Assembly: GCA_964630665.1 (NCBI GenBank)
Contig: CAZVVN010000008.1
Location: 1-64,000 of the forward strand
Reading direction: 5' to 3'
DNA length: 64,000 bases
From: UBA9619 sp964630665
GTDB taxonomy: Bacteria; Pseudomonadota; Gammaproteobacteria; Arenicellales; UBA868
A program made the translations under genes and the position numbers. Every line of letters starts with the position of its first letter. The first letter of the stretch is position 1. Shown here piece by piece: positions 8,958-18,880 of the stretch. The notes below the pieces were generated by a model. It ran no database searches and was not told the origin of the DNA. It saw only the letters and a program-made list of their open reading frames with translations.

Positions 8958-9839
8958 ATGTTAGAAGTCGAATCCAAAATCGCAGATCTCCCGTTCTGGT
9001 CCGGTGCAGTTGAGCTTGAACCGTTATCTGGCGGTTTGAGCAACCAGAGTTTTGTAGCAACAGACCGATCTGGAAAATATGTTGCCCGTTACGGACATGA
9101 TATTCCCGTTCACCATGTCATCCGTAGCCGCGAGGCTGAGCTGAGCCGCGCTGCAGCCGAACTTGAGATCTCACCCCGGATGCACTGGGCACAGGACGGG
9201 GTGATGATTTTTGATTTTATCGAGGGGCAGACCTACGGTCCGGCCGATCTTCAGACCAACATGGATGCGGCTGTGGCGCTGGTCAAGCGCTGCCACCGCG
9301 AGCTCTACCAGCAGGTGCGTGGCCCGGGTTATCTATTTTGGGTTTTTCATGTGCTTCGCGATTATGTCCAGCTGCTGGGCCAGGGCCCCGATCCGGACAA
9401 TGCAACTCTGGCTCGTTTTGCAAAGATCGCTGGCGAACTCGAAGGGGCTTCAGGCGAGCCGCTCATCTGCATATGCCACGCAGATCTGCTGGCGGCGAAC
9501 TTTATCGATGACGGCGCCCGGCTGTGGCTGATCGACTGGGAGTACGGCGGATTCGGCAATGCCTGGTTTGACATTGGTAATATGGCGGCGATCTCTGGTT
9601 TTGAGCGACCTGACGAGGCCCGCTTGCTCGAGTCGTATCTTGAAAGCGAACCGACGGCCACGGACTGGCGCCGGTTCGACGCTCTACGTTGTGCAGCCAA
9701 CCTGCGCGAGGCGCTCTGGGCCATGGTCTCTGAACAGCATCTGGCCCTGGATATTGACTATGCGGCCTACACTGCTGAGCAACTCGCCGGCTTCGAGAAG
9801 GCTTACGCTGTCTATCGTGAGCGTTACGGACCCGGCTGA
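8958..9839 (+). CDS. Choline-kinase/APH-like phosphotransferase
   Basis: The protein has 293 residues. It shows the choline kinase/aminoglycoside phosphotransferase core: a GGLSNQSF nucleotide-loop segment, a Brenner motif CHADLLAANF (His, Asp, Asn) and the metal-binding DWEYGG motif followed by FDIGNMA. Family members phosphorylate choline, ethanolamine, thiamine or related alcohols in the cytosol. Position directly after a dimethylglycine dehydrogenase-like gene makes a choline- or amino-alcohol-type substrate attractive, but this is inference. An AAGGAA sequence precedes the ATG. Confidence 0.82.
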   Translation: MLEVESKIADLPFWSGAVELEPLSGGLSNQSFVATDRSGKYVARYGHDIPVHHVIRSREAELSRAAAELEISPRMHWAQDGVMIFDFIEGQTYGPADLQTNMDAAVALVKRCHRELYQQVRGPGYLFWVFHVLRDYVQLLGQGPDPDNATLARFAKIAGELEGASGEPLICICHADLLAANFIDDGARLWLIDWEYGGFGNAWFDIGNMAAISGFERPDEARLLESYLESEPTATDWRRFDALRCAANLREALWAMVSEQHLALDIDYAAYTAEQLAGFEKAYAVYRERYGPG

Positions 9840-9914
9840 TTTCAGCCGATGGGGCGCGGTGTAGAATGCCGGCGCCACAGACCATACGACGGTATCAATC
9901 ATCGGGAGTAGATC

Positions 9915-10706
9915 GTGAAACTGGGACTTGAAGGCAAAAGCATCATGGTTGCGGCGGCCAGTCGCGGACTGGGTAACGGTATCGCCAGAGCGGTGGCCGA
10001 AGACGGTGCGCGGGTATCGATTGCGGCGCCGACCGAACCCAAGGTTCACGAGGCTGCAGCTGCCCTGCGCGAAGAAACCGGTGCCGAGGTGATCTCGTCT
10101 CCGTTTGATGCCCGGGATCCAGAGTCCATTCAGGCCTGGCGGGATCGCACGGTCGAGGCATTTGGCACAGTCGATGGGTTGGTCGTCAATGCCGGTGGCC
10201 CACCGCCGGGGCAGTTTGACGATTTCGATGACGATGACTGGCAGGCGGCCTTTGAACTCACGCTGATGAGCTCGGTGCGCATGATCCGCACAGTCCTTCC
10301 GGCCATGCGCGCCCAGGGTTGTGGGTCGATACTCACCGTGACCTCATCGTCGATCAAGGAACCGATCGACATCCTGTTACTGTCGAACGTCATGCGCTCT
10401 GGTGTGGTCAGTTTGGCGAAGAGCCTTTCCCAGCAACTGGCGCCGGAGAAGATTCGGGTCAACAACCTGGTGCCCGGCTCTATCGATACCGATCGTCTCC
10501 GCAGCAACATCACTGTGCAGTCCAAGGCGGCTGGTATCAGCTTTGAGGAAAAGTGGGCCCAGCGCAGTGCAGCCATCCCGTGGGGGCGTTTCGGCAACGT
10601 CGATGAGTTCGGGCGAGCGGGTGCCTTCTTGTTGTCCGACGCGGCCAGTTACATTACCGGCCAGACACTGGTGGTGGATGGCGGTATGATGAAGACCGTC
10701 TGGTAA
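9915..10706 (+). CDS. Short-chain dehydrogenase/reductase with altered catalytic motif
   Basis: The protein has 263 residues. The Rossmann motif (AASRGLGNGIA), NAG motif (VVNAGGPPPG), catalytic-serine region (TVTSSSIKEP) and the C-terminal DAASYITGQTLVVDGG are all present. At the place of YxxxK, however, the sequence reads S157-N-V-M-R161, so both the catalytic Tyr and Lys are missing. This occurs in a FabG-like subgroup, and its chemistry may differ from ordinary alcohol oxidation. The start is GTG with GGGAG upstream. It is the last gene of the plus-strand run from 4768. Confidence 0.85.
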   Translation: MKLGLEGKSIMVAAASRGLGNGIARAVAEDGARVSIAAPTEPKVHEAAAALREETGAEVISSPFDARDPESIQAWRDRTVEAFGTVDGLVVNAGGPPPGQFDDFDDDDWQAAFELTLMSSVRMIRTVLPAMRAQGCGSILTVTSSSIKEPIDILLLSNVMRSGVVSLAKSLSQQLAPEKIRVNNLVPGSIDTDRLRSNITVQSKAAGISFEEKWAQRSAAIPWGRFGNVDEFGRAGAFLLSDAASYITGQTLVVDGGMMKTVW

Positions 10707-10750
10707 AGAGCTCTTCCGGGCCGCCCGTGCCTCAGCGGCCAGCGCTTGTA

Positions 10751-11698
10751 CTAGTCGTAATATCCAGCTCTTACACTCGCACCGATGAAGTTGCAGATGA
10801 GTCGGTCGGCATGGACCAGCGTCATTCCATCCAGATCGTGCATGGGTGCGATCTCGACAAGGTCCATGCCGAGTACCCGGCCCTTTTTCACCAGCCCATG
10901 GATCAACTGCCAGATCTGGACCCAGTTCAACCCGCCCGGTACCCGGGCCATGACCGCGGGCATGATCGTCGGGTCGAGCCCATCGGCGTCGATGGTCAGG
11001 TAATACGGACCACCGTCCGGAATCCGGTCCAGCACCGACTGCATGCCGATGTCGTGCATCTCGTAGGCAGTGATGATATCTGCTCCGTAGCTGCGGGCAT
11101 CGTCGACTTCTACTGTACGGGCACTGCCAATGCCGCGGATGCCGATCTGTATGATCGGCCCGAACCAGTCCATCTCGGAGGCCCGCCGGATCGGACTGGA
11201 GTAGCCTTGAGTGACCCCATTGACTTCGTGGCGCCAGTCCAGGTGGGCATCGACGTGCACCAGAGTGATGGTCTGCTCGCGCTCCAGTGCCCGCATCACC
11301 GGTATCGGGATGCCGTGGTCGCCGCCCAGCGTGATCAGTGTGGCTCCGGAATTGAGGATCTTGCGTGCCGCTCTTTCTGCCCGCCGGTAGTGTTCTTGAA
11401 GGTCAGTGAGTTCCGCAGTGACGTTGCCGCAGTCGACCACCTTGATGTCGCGATCATCAAGCAGTGGACCCCCGAGGTCCCAGTCGTAGTGGCTGCGGGT
11501 GTAGGAAGGGTGGTGAGACAGTTGCCGGATGGCATCAGGGGCCCGGCTCTGGTCGTTGGCCATCTCGTCCGGCCGGTAGGGCAGCCCATAGGGTATGCCG
11601 AGAATCGCGACATCCGCCTGGAGATCATCAAGGTCGAGTTCCAAGGGGTAATTCAGGAACGTTGCCGGGGGGCTTCCGGGTGCCTCGGTCAAAGCCAT
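10751..11698 (-). CDS. Ureohydrolase (arginase/agmatinase family)
   Basis: The protein has about 315 residues. The two-manganese site is intact: GGDHG, DAHLD, and DADGLDP (usual consensus DxDxxDP). The first of these sits in ITLGGDHGIPIPVMRAL. Members hydrolyse guanidino compounds (arginine, agmatine, guanidinobutyrate, guanidinopropionate) to urea and an amine. Which one applies here cannot be read from sequence. I chose ATG 11698, which has AAAGGAGA at the correct distance, over the ATG at 11728. It is convergent with the SDR gene and divergent from hyuA. Confidence 0.85.
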   Translation of the reverse strand: MALTEAPGSPPATFLNYPLELDLDDLQADVAILGIPYGLPYRPDEMANDQSRAPDAIRQLSHHPSYTRSHYDWDLGGPLLDDRDIKVVDCGNVTAELTDLQEHYRRAERAARKILNSGATLITLGGDHGIPIPVMRALEREQTITLVHVDAHLDWRHEVNGVTQGYSSPIRRASEMDWFGPIIQIGIRGIGSARTVEVDDARSYGADIITAYEMHDIGMQSVLDRIPDGGPYYLTIDADGLDPTIMPAVMARVPGGLNWVQIWQLIHGLVKKGRVLGMDLVEIAPMHDLDGMTLVHADRLICNFIGASVRAGYYD

Positions 11699-11859
11699 AG
11701 CGAATTCTCCTTTGTTCTGTACACCCATAATACAATAGCGCGTCCAGAGGTGGTGTGATGTTTCAGGTAGCGGTTCGGCAGGCCTGTGCAGGGTGAGTCG
11801 ATCGGTAGATGCCTTCTGGCTGGAAGGAATGAAAAACCGGATTAACGAGTGGGGGACGA

Positions 11860-13872
11860 ATGCGATTGGGTGTTGAAGTTGGTGGAACCTTTACCGACCT
11901 GGTTGCAATCGGTGAGGACGGCATCACTGTAACCAAGGTGCCTTCGGTACCGTTGCAGCCCGATGAAGGGGCGTTCAACGCCCTGGTTCAGAGCCAGATT
12001 CCGATCCCATCGATCGAGGAACTGAGCCACGGCTCGACCGTGGCTACCAATGCGGTACTCGAACGCAAAGGGTTCCCCACTGCATTTGTGACCACCAGGG
12101 GGTTTCGCGACATTCTGCGGCTTCAGCGCCACGGGCGAAGCCGTATCTACGATCTTGAGTATGTCAAACCCGAACCGGTGGTGGCCCGTGCGGCCTGCTA
12201 TGAAGTCAGTGAGCGCATACTGGCTGACGGCAGCATCCAGTCAACGCTTGACACTGACCAGGTCAGACAGGAACTCGTGCCAGAGTTGCACTCAGGTGGC
12301 TACCAGGCGGTCGCGATCTGTCTGCTCAATGCCTATGTCAATCCCGTGCATGAAGAGGCTTTGGCTGAACTGCTGGCGGCCGAATTGCCGAACTTGCGGG
12401 TCTCGTTGTCCTCCCGTGTGACCCGGGAGTTCCGGGAGTTCGAACGAGCATCGACGACCGCACTGTCGGCCTATGTTCAACCGGTGGTCGAGCGTTATAT
12501 CGACCGGTTTGTGAAACGGCTGGAGAGCGAAGGATTCACAGGACGGTTTTCCGTCATGCAGTCAAACGGAGGTCGACTGCCGGCCGAAGCCATGCAGTCC
12601 AGTGCCGTCACTGCCTTGTTGTCAGGGCCGGCAGCCGGCGTGATCGGCGCCACCCGGCAGTCAGGGCGTTCCGGCTACCAGAACCTGATTACCTTTGACA
12701 TGGGTGGGACGTCTACCGATGTCTGTATGGTGACCGAGGGAAAGGCCCAGTTGACCCAGGAATACAGTATCGACGGCCTGCCCATTCGTATACCGTTGAT
12801 CGACATTCATACCATCGGTGCCGGTGGCGGTTCCGTTATCTGGGTGGATGACGGCGGAATGCTGAGGATCGGCCCACAATCGAGCGGTGCGGATCCTGGA
12901 CCGGCCTGTTACGGGCGTGGGGGTCAGCTGCCCACCTTGACCGACGCACACCTGATTCGAAACACGGTACGGCCCGAAGCTTTTCTTGGCGGTCGGATGG
13001 AGATCTTTTCGGATCGTTCACGGGCGGCGCTGCAGCCGGTCGCCGAGCGACTCGGGATGAGCCTTGAAGATGCCGCTGACAGTGCTATTCAGCTCGCCAA
13101 TGCCAATGTCGTACGCGCGATACAACTGATTTCGACCGAGCGCGGTTTTGACCCCCGGGATTACGTACTGGTGCCATTTGGCGGGGCCGGTCCGCTGCAC
13201 GCAGCCAGCGTGGCATCTGATCTTGGTATCAGCCAGGTGGTTGTACCCCCCAGCGCTGGCGTGATCTCTGCGTTCGGCCTGATCGCAAGTGACTTCACCC
13301 AGTTCTCCAGCCTGACTCGCCGGGTGGTGGTCGATGACCAGGCGCCGGACGTGTTACGCGAGACATACGCGGTCATGCAGACCGAGGCACTGGCAAAGTT
13401 TCAGGTCCTGAAGCTCAAAGGTGATCCGGTTTTTGACTTTGTGGCCGACATGCGTTTCGTTGGCCAGGCGTTCGAGGTGCCGGTATCTTTCGATGTAGGC
13501 AGTCTGGAGACGCTCAGCCAGGCCGATATACAGGAGCGCTTCAACGAAGAGCATCACAAGGTGTTTTTCTTCGGTGGAGCCAGCAGCAAACCGGTCGAAC
13601 TGGTGTCTTTTCGGCTTGGTATGACCTTGCCGCTGGATCAACTGCCACTTCTCTACGAAGACAAACCGGGGAAGAGCAACGACCGGGAGATCGACCTCTA
13701 TATCAACCGGGTCTGGCAAAAGGGGCGCTTGGCTGGCCAGGGGAGCCTAGCGGCAGGTACCCGATTGGCGGGGCCGGCTCTGCTGGAAGACCCGACCTCA
13801 ACGCTGTTTCTGCCCCAGGGTTGGGAGGCGGTCCGCGATGAGCACCACAACACGATCATGACAAGGATCTGA
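11860..13872 (+). CDS. hyuA: Hydantoinase/oxoprolinase subunit A family
   Basis: The protein has 670 residues. It has the ASKHA-type ATP-binding signatures of HyuA: GVEVGGTFTDLVA at the N-terminus, HGSTVATNAVLERKG near 55-70, and TFDMGGTSTDVCMV near 280. An IGAGGGSV segment and GADPGPACYGRGG follow. Paired with HyuB, these enzymes use ATP to open N-methylhydantoin, 5-oxoproline or related rings, or acetone carboxylase-type substrates. The directly following hyuB (4-base gap) confirms a two-subunit enzyme. A GGGGGA ribosome binding site precedes the ATG. Confidence 0.88.
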   Translation: MRLGVEVGGTFTDLVAIGEDGITVTKVPSVPLQPDEGAFNALVQSQIPIPSIEELSHGSTVATNAVLERKGFPTAFVTTRGFRDILRLQRHGRSRIYDLEYVKPEPVVARAACYEVSERILADGSIQSTLDTDQVRQELVPELHSGGYQAVAICLLNAYVNPVHEEALAELLAAELPNLRVSLSSRVTREFREFERASTTALSAYVQPVVERYIDRFVKRLESEGFTGRFSVMQSNGGRLPAEAMQSSAVTALLSGPAAGVIGATRQSGRSGYQNLITFDMGGTSTDVCMVTEGKAQLTQEYSIDGLPIRIPLIDIHTIGAGGGSVIWVDDGGMLRIGPQSSGADPGPACYGRGGQLPTLTDAHLIRNTVRPEAFLGGRMEIFSDRSRAALQPVAERLGMSLEDAADSAIQLANANVVRAIQLISTERGFDPRDYVLVPFGGAGPLHAASVASDLGISQVVVPPSAGVISAFGLIASDFTQFSSLTRRVVVDDQAPDVLRETYAVMQTEALAKFQVLKLKGDPVFDFVADMRFVGQAFEVPVSFDVGSLETLSQADIQERFNEEHHKVFFFGGASSKPVELVSFRLGMTLPLDQLPLLYEDKPGKSNDREIDLYINRVWQKGRLAGQGSLAAGTRLAGPALLEDPTSTLFLPQGWEAVRDEHHNTIMTRI

Positions 13873-13876
13873 GATC

Positions 13877-15580
13877 ATGCCCAAACACGACCGCCCGGAG
13901 AGCGAAGCGTTGGCGATCACCCCGTTGGACCCGGTTGACCATGCCGTGATCAGCCAGGCATTGATGGCTGCAGGACGAGAGATGGGCGTCAAGCTGGTTC
14001 GCTCTTCCTATTCCAACATTATCCGCGAAGCGCAGGATGCGTCGGCGGCGCTTTTCGATCGCGACGGCCGGGTCATCGCCCAGGCCGAGCTCATTCCCAT
14101 GCAGTTGGGGCCGATGTCCGATATTTTCAGGGCCTGTGCGGCCGTGGTTCCCCCCGAAGCGCTCCGTGAAGGTGATTTCTACATCAACAACGACCCTTAC
14201 GGTGGTGGTCAGCACCTTCAGGATGTCTTCATCTTTTCTCCAGTCTTCGTGGATCGCGAACTGGTTGGATTCGCCGGCACAGTGTCGCACCATCTGGATC
14301 TGGGCGGGGGCAACCCTGGTCTTTCCCCGGATGCTGTCGATGTCCATGCGGAGGGTATTATTTTCCCACCGTCGGTCTACAACTTCGAGCGGGACTGGAA
14401 CGGTGGGCCGCTGGAACGCCTGGTGGCGGCCAACATCCGGGTTCCGGATCAGACCATCGGCGACTTCTACGCGCAGTTCGCAGCCAACGCGATCGGCATT
14501 GAGCGCGTTAAGCAGCTGTGTCACAAGTACGGTGTGCCCAGTGTCGCCAGGTCGATGGCCGAGTTGATCGATTACTCAGAACGACGCTTCCGGGCTGCGT
14601 TACGGGAAGTCCCTGATGGGGTATATTTCGGTGAGGATGCCATAGATGATGATGGCCTGAGCGACGAACCACTGGTGGTCAAGGCAAAGGTGACGATCAA
14701 CGGAGATGCGGTCGATGTTGATTTCGCCGGTACCTGTCCCCAGGTCCGGCGCAATCTCAACTGTCCCTGGGCCTCGACTATTTCGGCGACGCTCGCAGCG
14801 ATCAAAGCGGCGCTCACCAGCGCAGACATACCCTTTAACGAGGGTGTGAAGTCCGCAGTCACGGTCACGGCGCCAGAAGGCTGCCTGGTCAATCCCATTT
14901 ACCCGGCGCCGGTTCGGGCGCGAATGCTGTCGGCTTACCGTTGTTTCGATGCAGTGCTCAAGGCGCTGGCACAAGCGGCACCGGACAAGGTCATCGCCGG
15001 TGGCAACGATTCAACGCACTCTACGGCGATCTCTCATCTTGCAGGTTCACGCTATAAGGTATACCTGGAGATCTTCGGTGGTGGTTACGGGGCATCGCCG
15101 CGGGTCGATGGCTGCGATGCTGTCGACTCGACTCTATCGAACTGTACCAACGTGCCGGTCGAGGCGATGGACATGGATTTCGATCATTTCCGGGTTGAGG
15201 CATACACGCTGGTGCCTGATTCATGTGGGCACGGCCGGCAGCGCGGTGGCCTTGCGCTGATGCGGCGCTACCGGATCCTCAAAGACGGCACCAACTTTGC
15301 CCGTTATTCTGACCGGGCCAAGATCGCGCCATTCGGGCTCTTTGGCGGCACCGACGGGGGCAGGTCCTATTGCGAGTTAACCCGTGACGGTCAGACCGAG
15401 GCTATTCCAAGTAAAGGGCAGTTCGACCTGAAAGCGGGGGACGTTCTCAGTCTGTATACCGCCGGTGGCGGTGGCTACGGACCGGTTGATGAGCGTGATG
15501 GTGACGCTATCGCCCGTGACATTCGGGAAGGCTACGTGTCGGAGGAGACGGCCCGGCGGGTCTACGGTCGGACCGGCTGA
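13877..15580 (+). CDS. hyuB: Hydantoinase/oxoprolinase subunit B family
   Basis: The protein has 567 residues. It shows family landmarks: LMAAGREMGVKLVRSSYSNIIREAQDASAALFDRDG near the N-terminus, NNDPYGGGQHLQD near 110, SHHLDLGG, and the C-terminal GGGGYGPVDERD. It is the catalytic partner of the preceding HyuA. Together they would hydrolyse a cyclic amide at the cost of ATP. With sarcosine oxidase genes elsewhere in the window, an N-methylhydantoinase role (giving N-carbamoylsarcosine) is a reasonable hypothesis, but no N-carbamoylsarcosine amidohydrolase gene is visible here. It converges on the TPP enzyme gene. Confidence 0.88.
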   Translation: MPKHDRPESEALAITPLDPVDHAVISQALMAAGREMGVKLVRSSYSNIIREAQDASAALFDRDGRVIAQAELIPMQLGPMSDIFRACAAVVPPEALREGDFYINNDPYGGGQHLQDVFIFSPVFVDRELVGFAGTVSHHLDLGGGNPGLSPDAVDVHAEGIIFPPSVYNFERDWNGGPLERLVAANIRVPDQTIGDFYAQFAANAIGIERVKQLCHKYGVPSVARSMAELIDYSERRFRAALREVPDGVYFGEDAIDDDGLSDEPLVVKAKVTINGDAVDVDFAGTCPQVRRNLNCPWASTISATLAAIKAALTSADIPFNEGVKSAVTVTAPEGCLVNPIYPAPVRARMLSAYRCFDAVLKALAQAAPDKVIAGGNDSTHSTAISHLAGSRYKVYLEIFGGGYGASPRVDGCDAVDSTLSNCTNVPVEAMDMDFDHFRVEAYTLVPDSCGHGRQRGGLALMRRYRILKDGTNFARYSDRAKIAPFGLFGGTDGGRSYCELTRDGQTEAIPSKGQFDLKAGDVLSLYTAGGGGYGPVDERDGDAIARDIREGYVSEETARRVYGRTG

Positions 15581-15603
15581 GCGGGTTTTGGAACAACTTA
15601 CCG

Positions 15604-17304
15604 TCAGCGATTACTTGTGCCGAGCCCCCACACCTCGCGGTGAAAGGTCTGAAAATGCGGCGCGTAGTCATGCTTCGCGATCTGTATTTCGACCAATACC
15701 GGGATACCCAGCCGATTGGATTTCAGGGCGCTCTTGAGAGCGGCTTCAACCTTGCCGGGCTCGGTCACGCGGATTCCCTTGCAGTTCTGGGAGCGGGCCA
15801 GTTTTGCAAAGCCAGGTGAGTTCTCAAAATTCGTCGCCATGGTAGCCTGCTTCTCAAGCACCTGGATGTACTGAGGCCAGCCCAGGGCTGCATTGTTCAG
15901 CACCACCCAGGTTACACCGCAGTGATTTTCTGCTGCAGTAGCCAGTTCCATCATCGCCATCTGTAGGGCGCCGTCGCCTGCCACGCAGACCACGTTCTTT
16001 TCTGGTGCTGCCATCTTGGCTGCAATAGCGCCGATCACACCCATGCCCATTGCCGTTTGCTCGCCCATCGGGATACAGTTGCCGGCGTCGAGTACACGAT
16101 AGTAGGGCCAGTAATAGGACCACAGATCAGCACCGCCATTTTCGTGCACCATGATGGTGTTTTTGCCGAACACCCGGTTGATAGCGCCAACCACTTGCCG
16201 GCCCGAAATCGGTTTTTTCTGCTGTTTGAGCTGTCGTTCGATTTTGCGAACGTAGCGCGACTGGAGTTTCCCTATGGCAACGGCACGCCCGGATGCGGAG
16301 CCGGCCGCTCGTTCATCGATCGCAGCGAGCAGATCGGCGGTGGCGAGAGCCGCATCTCCGACCAGGGCGGTGTCCGGGTGAAAATTGAGTCCGATCGCCT
16401 GCGGGTCGATATCGATCTGTACGAAGCGTGCTTTGCGCGGCCAGAGCGTCCAGCCGCCTGTCGAAAAATCTTCCAGTCTTGACCCTACCGATATAACGAG
16501 GTCGGATTCGTCGAAATACGTTTTCCCTGCCTCAGTGAAGTACAAACCGACCTGCCCCAGACATAAGTGGTGATCCTCGGCGTACGTGCCGCGGCCCCCT
16601 GGGGTGGTGTAAAGCCCAGCACCGATCTTTTCCGCAAGACCAGTGATATTTGTTCCTGCCTCTGCGCTCACAGCACCAGAGCCACAAATGATTATGGGCT
16701 GTTTGGCCTGCTTGATTCTATCTGCCACTTCTGCAATCGATTTTGAATCAGGCCGAGACCGGTGACGTTCCAAGGAGCGCTCGTAAGCGGGCATTGAACA
16801 CGATTGCAAGGCGATGTCCGAGGGTAGGTCGACAAACACTGCCCCAGGCCGACCATTCTTGGCAACTGAAAAGGCTCGTTGCATGACCCAGGGGGTGGTC
16901 TCCGCCGAGACGATGCGTGTCGCCCATTTGGTAACCGGACGCATGAGCGAAACGGAGTCCAGCTCCTGAAAGGCACCCATGCCGTCGGTATTCATCGGCA
17001 CGCCGTTGCTCAGCGCGATGACCGGCAGTGATGCTGAATTTGCCTCGAGCAGGGCGGTGGTCATGTTGGTGATCCCGGGACCGGGATTGCCATAACACAC
17101 GGCTGGCCGACCGGTGATTCGTGCATGAGCGTAGGCCAGTGAGACTCCGGAGTGTTCGTGACGGACCAGAATGTTGCGGATGTCGCTGTGCCGATGGAGG
17201 TCGTCAACCAGGTGGATCGGGTTGCCCGGCAGGCCGAAGACCCGATCAATTCTTTCGGCATTTAAAGCCTCGACGACCATTCTCCAGGGACTCATTCTGG
17301 GCAT
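15604..17304 (-). CDS. Thiamine-pyrophosphate enzyme, acetolactate synthase-like
   Basis: The protein has about 566 residues. It has the three-domain TPP enzyme plan: an N-terminal pyrimidine domain with the activating Glu in VRHEHSGVSLA, a central DHS-like domain, and a C-terminal pyrophosphate domain with the metal motif GDGALQMAMMELATAAENHCGV...LNN. Possible activities include acetolactate synthase-like, benzoylformate/oxalyl-CoA decarboxylase-like or sulfoacetaldehyde acetyltransferase-like, and the sequence alone does not decide. I chose ATG 17304 (MPRMSPW) with GAGAGGA upstream. The open frame extends to 17409 but lacks homologous-looking sequence. It is divergent from the ABC transporter operon. 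Confidence 0.82.
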   Translation of the reverse strand: MPRMSPWRMVVEALNAERIDRVFGLPGNPIHLVDDLHRHSDIRNILVRHEHSGVSLAYAHARITGRPAVCYGNPGPGITNMTTALLEANSASLPVIALSNGVPMNTDGMGAFQELDSVSLMRPVTKWATRIVSAETTPWVMQRAFSVAKNGRPGAVFVDLPSDIALQSCSMPAYERSLERHRSRPDSKSIAEVADRIKQAKQPIIICGSGAVSAEAGTNITGLAEKIGAGLYTTPGGRGTYAEDHHLCLGQVGLYFTEAGKTYFDESDLVISVGSRLEDFSTGGWTLWPRKARFVQIDIDPQAIGLNFHPDTALVGDAALATADLLAAIDERAAGSASGRAVAIGKLQSRYVRKIERQLKQQKKPISGRQVVGAINRVFGKNTIMVHENGGADLWSYYWPYYRVLDAGNCIPMGEQTAMGMGVIGAIAAKMAAPEKNVVCVAGDGALQMAMMELATAAENHCGVTWVVLNNAALGWPQYIQVLEKQATMATNFENSPGFAKLARSQNCKGIRVTEPGKVEAALKSALKSNRLGIPVLVEIQIAKHDYAPHFQTFHREVWGLGTSNR

Positions 17305-17386
17305 CAACAGATCCTCTCGATGTGGGTTATGGGAAAAGCGCCTCCGGTGATGGCACTCCGACCCGGCGATCCTACATTGTAATCGG

Positions 17387-17396
17387 GTTCTAGAAC
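17387..17396. promoter_or_regulatory. 10-bp palindrome in the divergent TPP enzyme / ABC transporter intergenic region
   Basis: GTTCTAGAAC is a perfect palindrome lying just upstream (minus-strand sense) of a TACAAT at 17381-17376, which could be a -10 box for the TPP enzyme gene. A repressor or activator dimer could bind here and act on both divergent genes. The site is short, so chance occurrence is possible. Confidence 0.3.
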
Positions 17397-17593
17397 GTAA
17401 TATATTCAACTCGGAATACCGCCCCGGCGCTCCGGATTGTTTGAGAGTTCGACATTCCTGGGACCCCGGGCAGTCTCTGGAGGATCGATGTCAGAAGTCG
17501 AATGACAAAATGTCGTCGCTGTCGGGAAAGGACCTTGCAGTTTATCGCGCCCTGACTTGCTACGACCCCCACGTCACAGATAGGAGGAAGAAG

Positions 17594-18880
17594 ATGAGTA
17601 TTAACAAGCAACGCAGAAAAGTAATCAAGAGCGTTGCGGCTGGTGCAGCCGCCTCGACGCTCCCCTTACCGTTCATCAGCCGTTCCGGGTTTGCCAGCGA
17701 TCCCATCGTGCTGGGCATGCCGATCGCTCAGAGTACCGCCGGTGGTGTTGCTGATCACCTGGATCATTTACAAGGCGCTATTCTGGCCCAAGAGGAGATC
17801 AATGCTGCAGGTGGCATTCTGGGGCGCGAACTCAAGCTCAAGGTGGTGGATATCGATATCTTTTCACCAGAAGGCTGCCAGACCGCGATGCACAAGCTGG
17901 TGGATGAAAAAGTCCACGCCATGACGACACCGTTCACGCTGGCGCCTATTCCGACCATCGACGCGACGGTCAAGTACAAAGCTCCGTTGTTATGGGGTGT
18001 GACCCAACGGAATTACACCGATCACGTAGCGGCTCACCCGGACAGATACAGTCATTGTTTTCAGACTGATCCATCGGAAGTGCACTACGGATATACCTTC
18101 CCGATTTTTCTTAAAGATATGAAAGATCGTGGCCTGTGGACGCCCAATAACAATGGCATTCACATCGTTCAGGAACAGATCGCGTATTGCCAGACAATTT
18201 CCCGAACACTTCAGGAAGCAATCCCAGCCAGCGACTTTGAACTGGCCGGTATCACGGATATCCAGTTCCCCGTTCAGAACTGGGAACCCGTGATTCAGGA
18301 AATAAAACGCATCGGTGCCGGTGCGGTCATGCTTGATCACTGGGTCGCGGCTGAATATGCCGCGTTCTGTAAACAGTGGCGCGCAGATCCACTTGAAAAC
18401 ACCTTGATCTACATGCAGTACGGCCCCTCCCAGCCTGAATTCCTGGATTTAGCCGGACCGGCAGCCGAAGGCTTTGTCTGGAGTACAGTACTCGGCGTTT
18501 ATGCAGACGAGATGGGTACCGCTTTCCGTGAGAAATACAAGAAGCGCTGGCCGGGTACGATGGGGCTTTGCTACACCGGTAACGCCTACGATACCGCCTA
18601 TTTCCTGAAGCAGGCGTGGGAACATGTGGGTGACCCGAATAAATTCGAGCAGGTCTGTGATTACGTCAGAACGACAAAGTATCGTGGTGTTTGTGGACTG
18701 CTTGATATGAACAACAAGTGGCAGGAGGGTGCTCATTATCCGGACGATGGTCATCCGGTGACTGCCAAGAGCCTGGAAGATGGCATGGGCCAGCTGTATG
18801 TCCAGGTGCAAAATGTTGAACACAAGATTGTGTACCCAGATGTGTTGAAGGAGTCTGAGCTCCGACCCTTCGGATGGTAA
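17594..18880 (+). CDS. LIV/amide-type ABC transporter substrate-binding protein
   Basis: The protein has about 428 residues. The N-terminal QRRKVIKSVAAGAAASTLPLP looks like a Tat-type export signal (twin Arg, then a moderately hydrophobic stretch). The mature part begins DPIVLGMPIAQSTAGGVADHLDHLQGAILAQEEINAAGGILGRELKL, the type I periplasmic binding fold of branched-chain amino acid, urea and short-chain amide receptors. It would capture the operon's substrate in the periplasm. The start is fixed by TAGGAGGAAG ahead of ATG 17594. It is the first gene of the transporter-amidase operon, and the likely substrate is a small amide given the genes downstream. Confidence 0.87.
   Translation: MSINKQRRKVIKSVAAGAAASTLPLPFISRSGFASDPIVLGMPIAQSTAGGVADHLDHLQGAILAQEEINAAGGILGRELKLKVVDIDIFSPEGCQTAMHKLVDEKVHAMTTPFTLAPIPTIDATVKYKAPLLWGVTQRNYTDHVAAHPDRYSHCFQTDPSEVHYGYTFPIFLKDMKDRGLWTPNNNGIHIVQEQIAYCQTISRTLQEAIPASDFELAGITDIQFPVQNWEPVIQEIKRIGAGAVMLDHWVAAEYAAFCKQWRADPLENTLIYMQYGPSQPEFLDLAGPAAEGFVWSTVLGVYADEMGTAFREKYKKRWPGTMGLCYTGNAYDTAYFLKQAWEHVGDPNKFEQVCDYVRTTKYRGVCGLLDMNNKWQEGAHYPDDGHPVTAKSLEDGMGQLYVQVQNVEHKIVYPDVLKESELRPFGW

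Noticed and set aside
10727..11758. Plus-strand open frame of 343 codons opposite the ureohydrolase gene
   Set aside because: The minus strand has intact metal motifs (GGDHG, DAHLD) and a good ribosome binding site; the plus product shows no family features.
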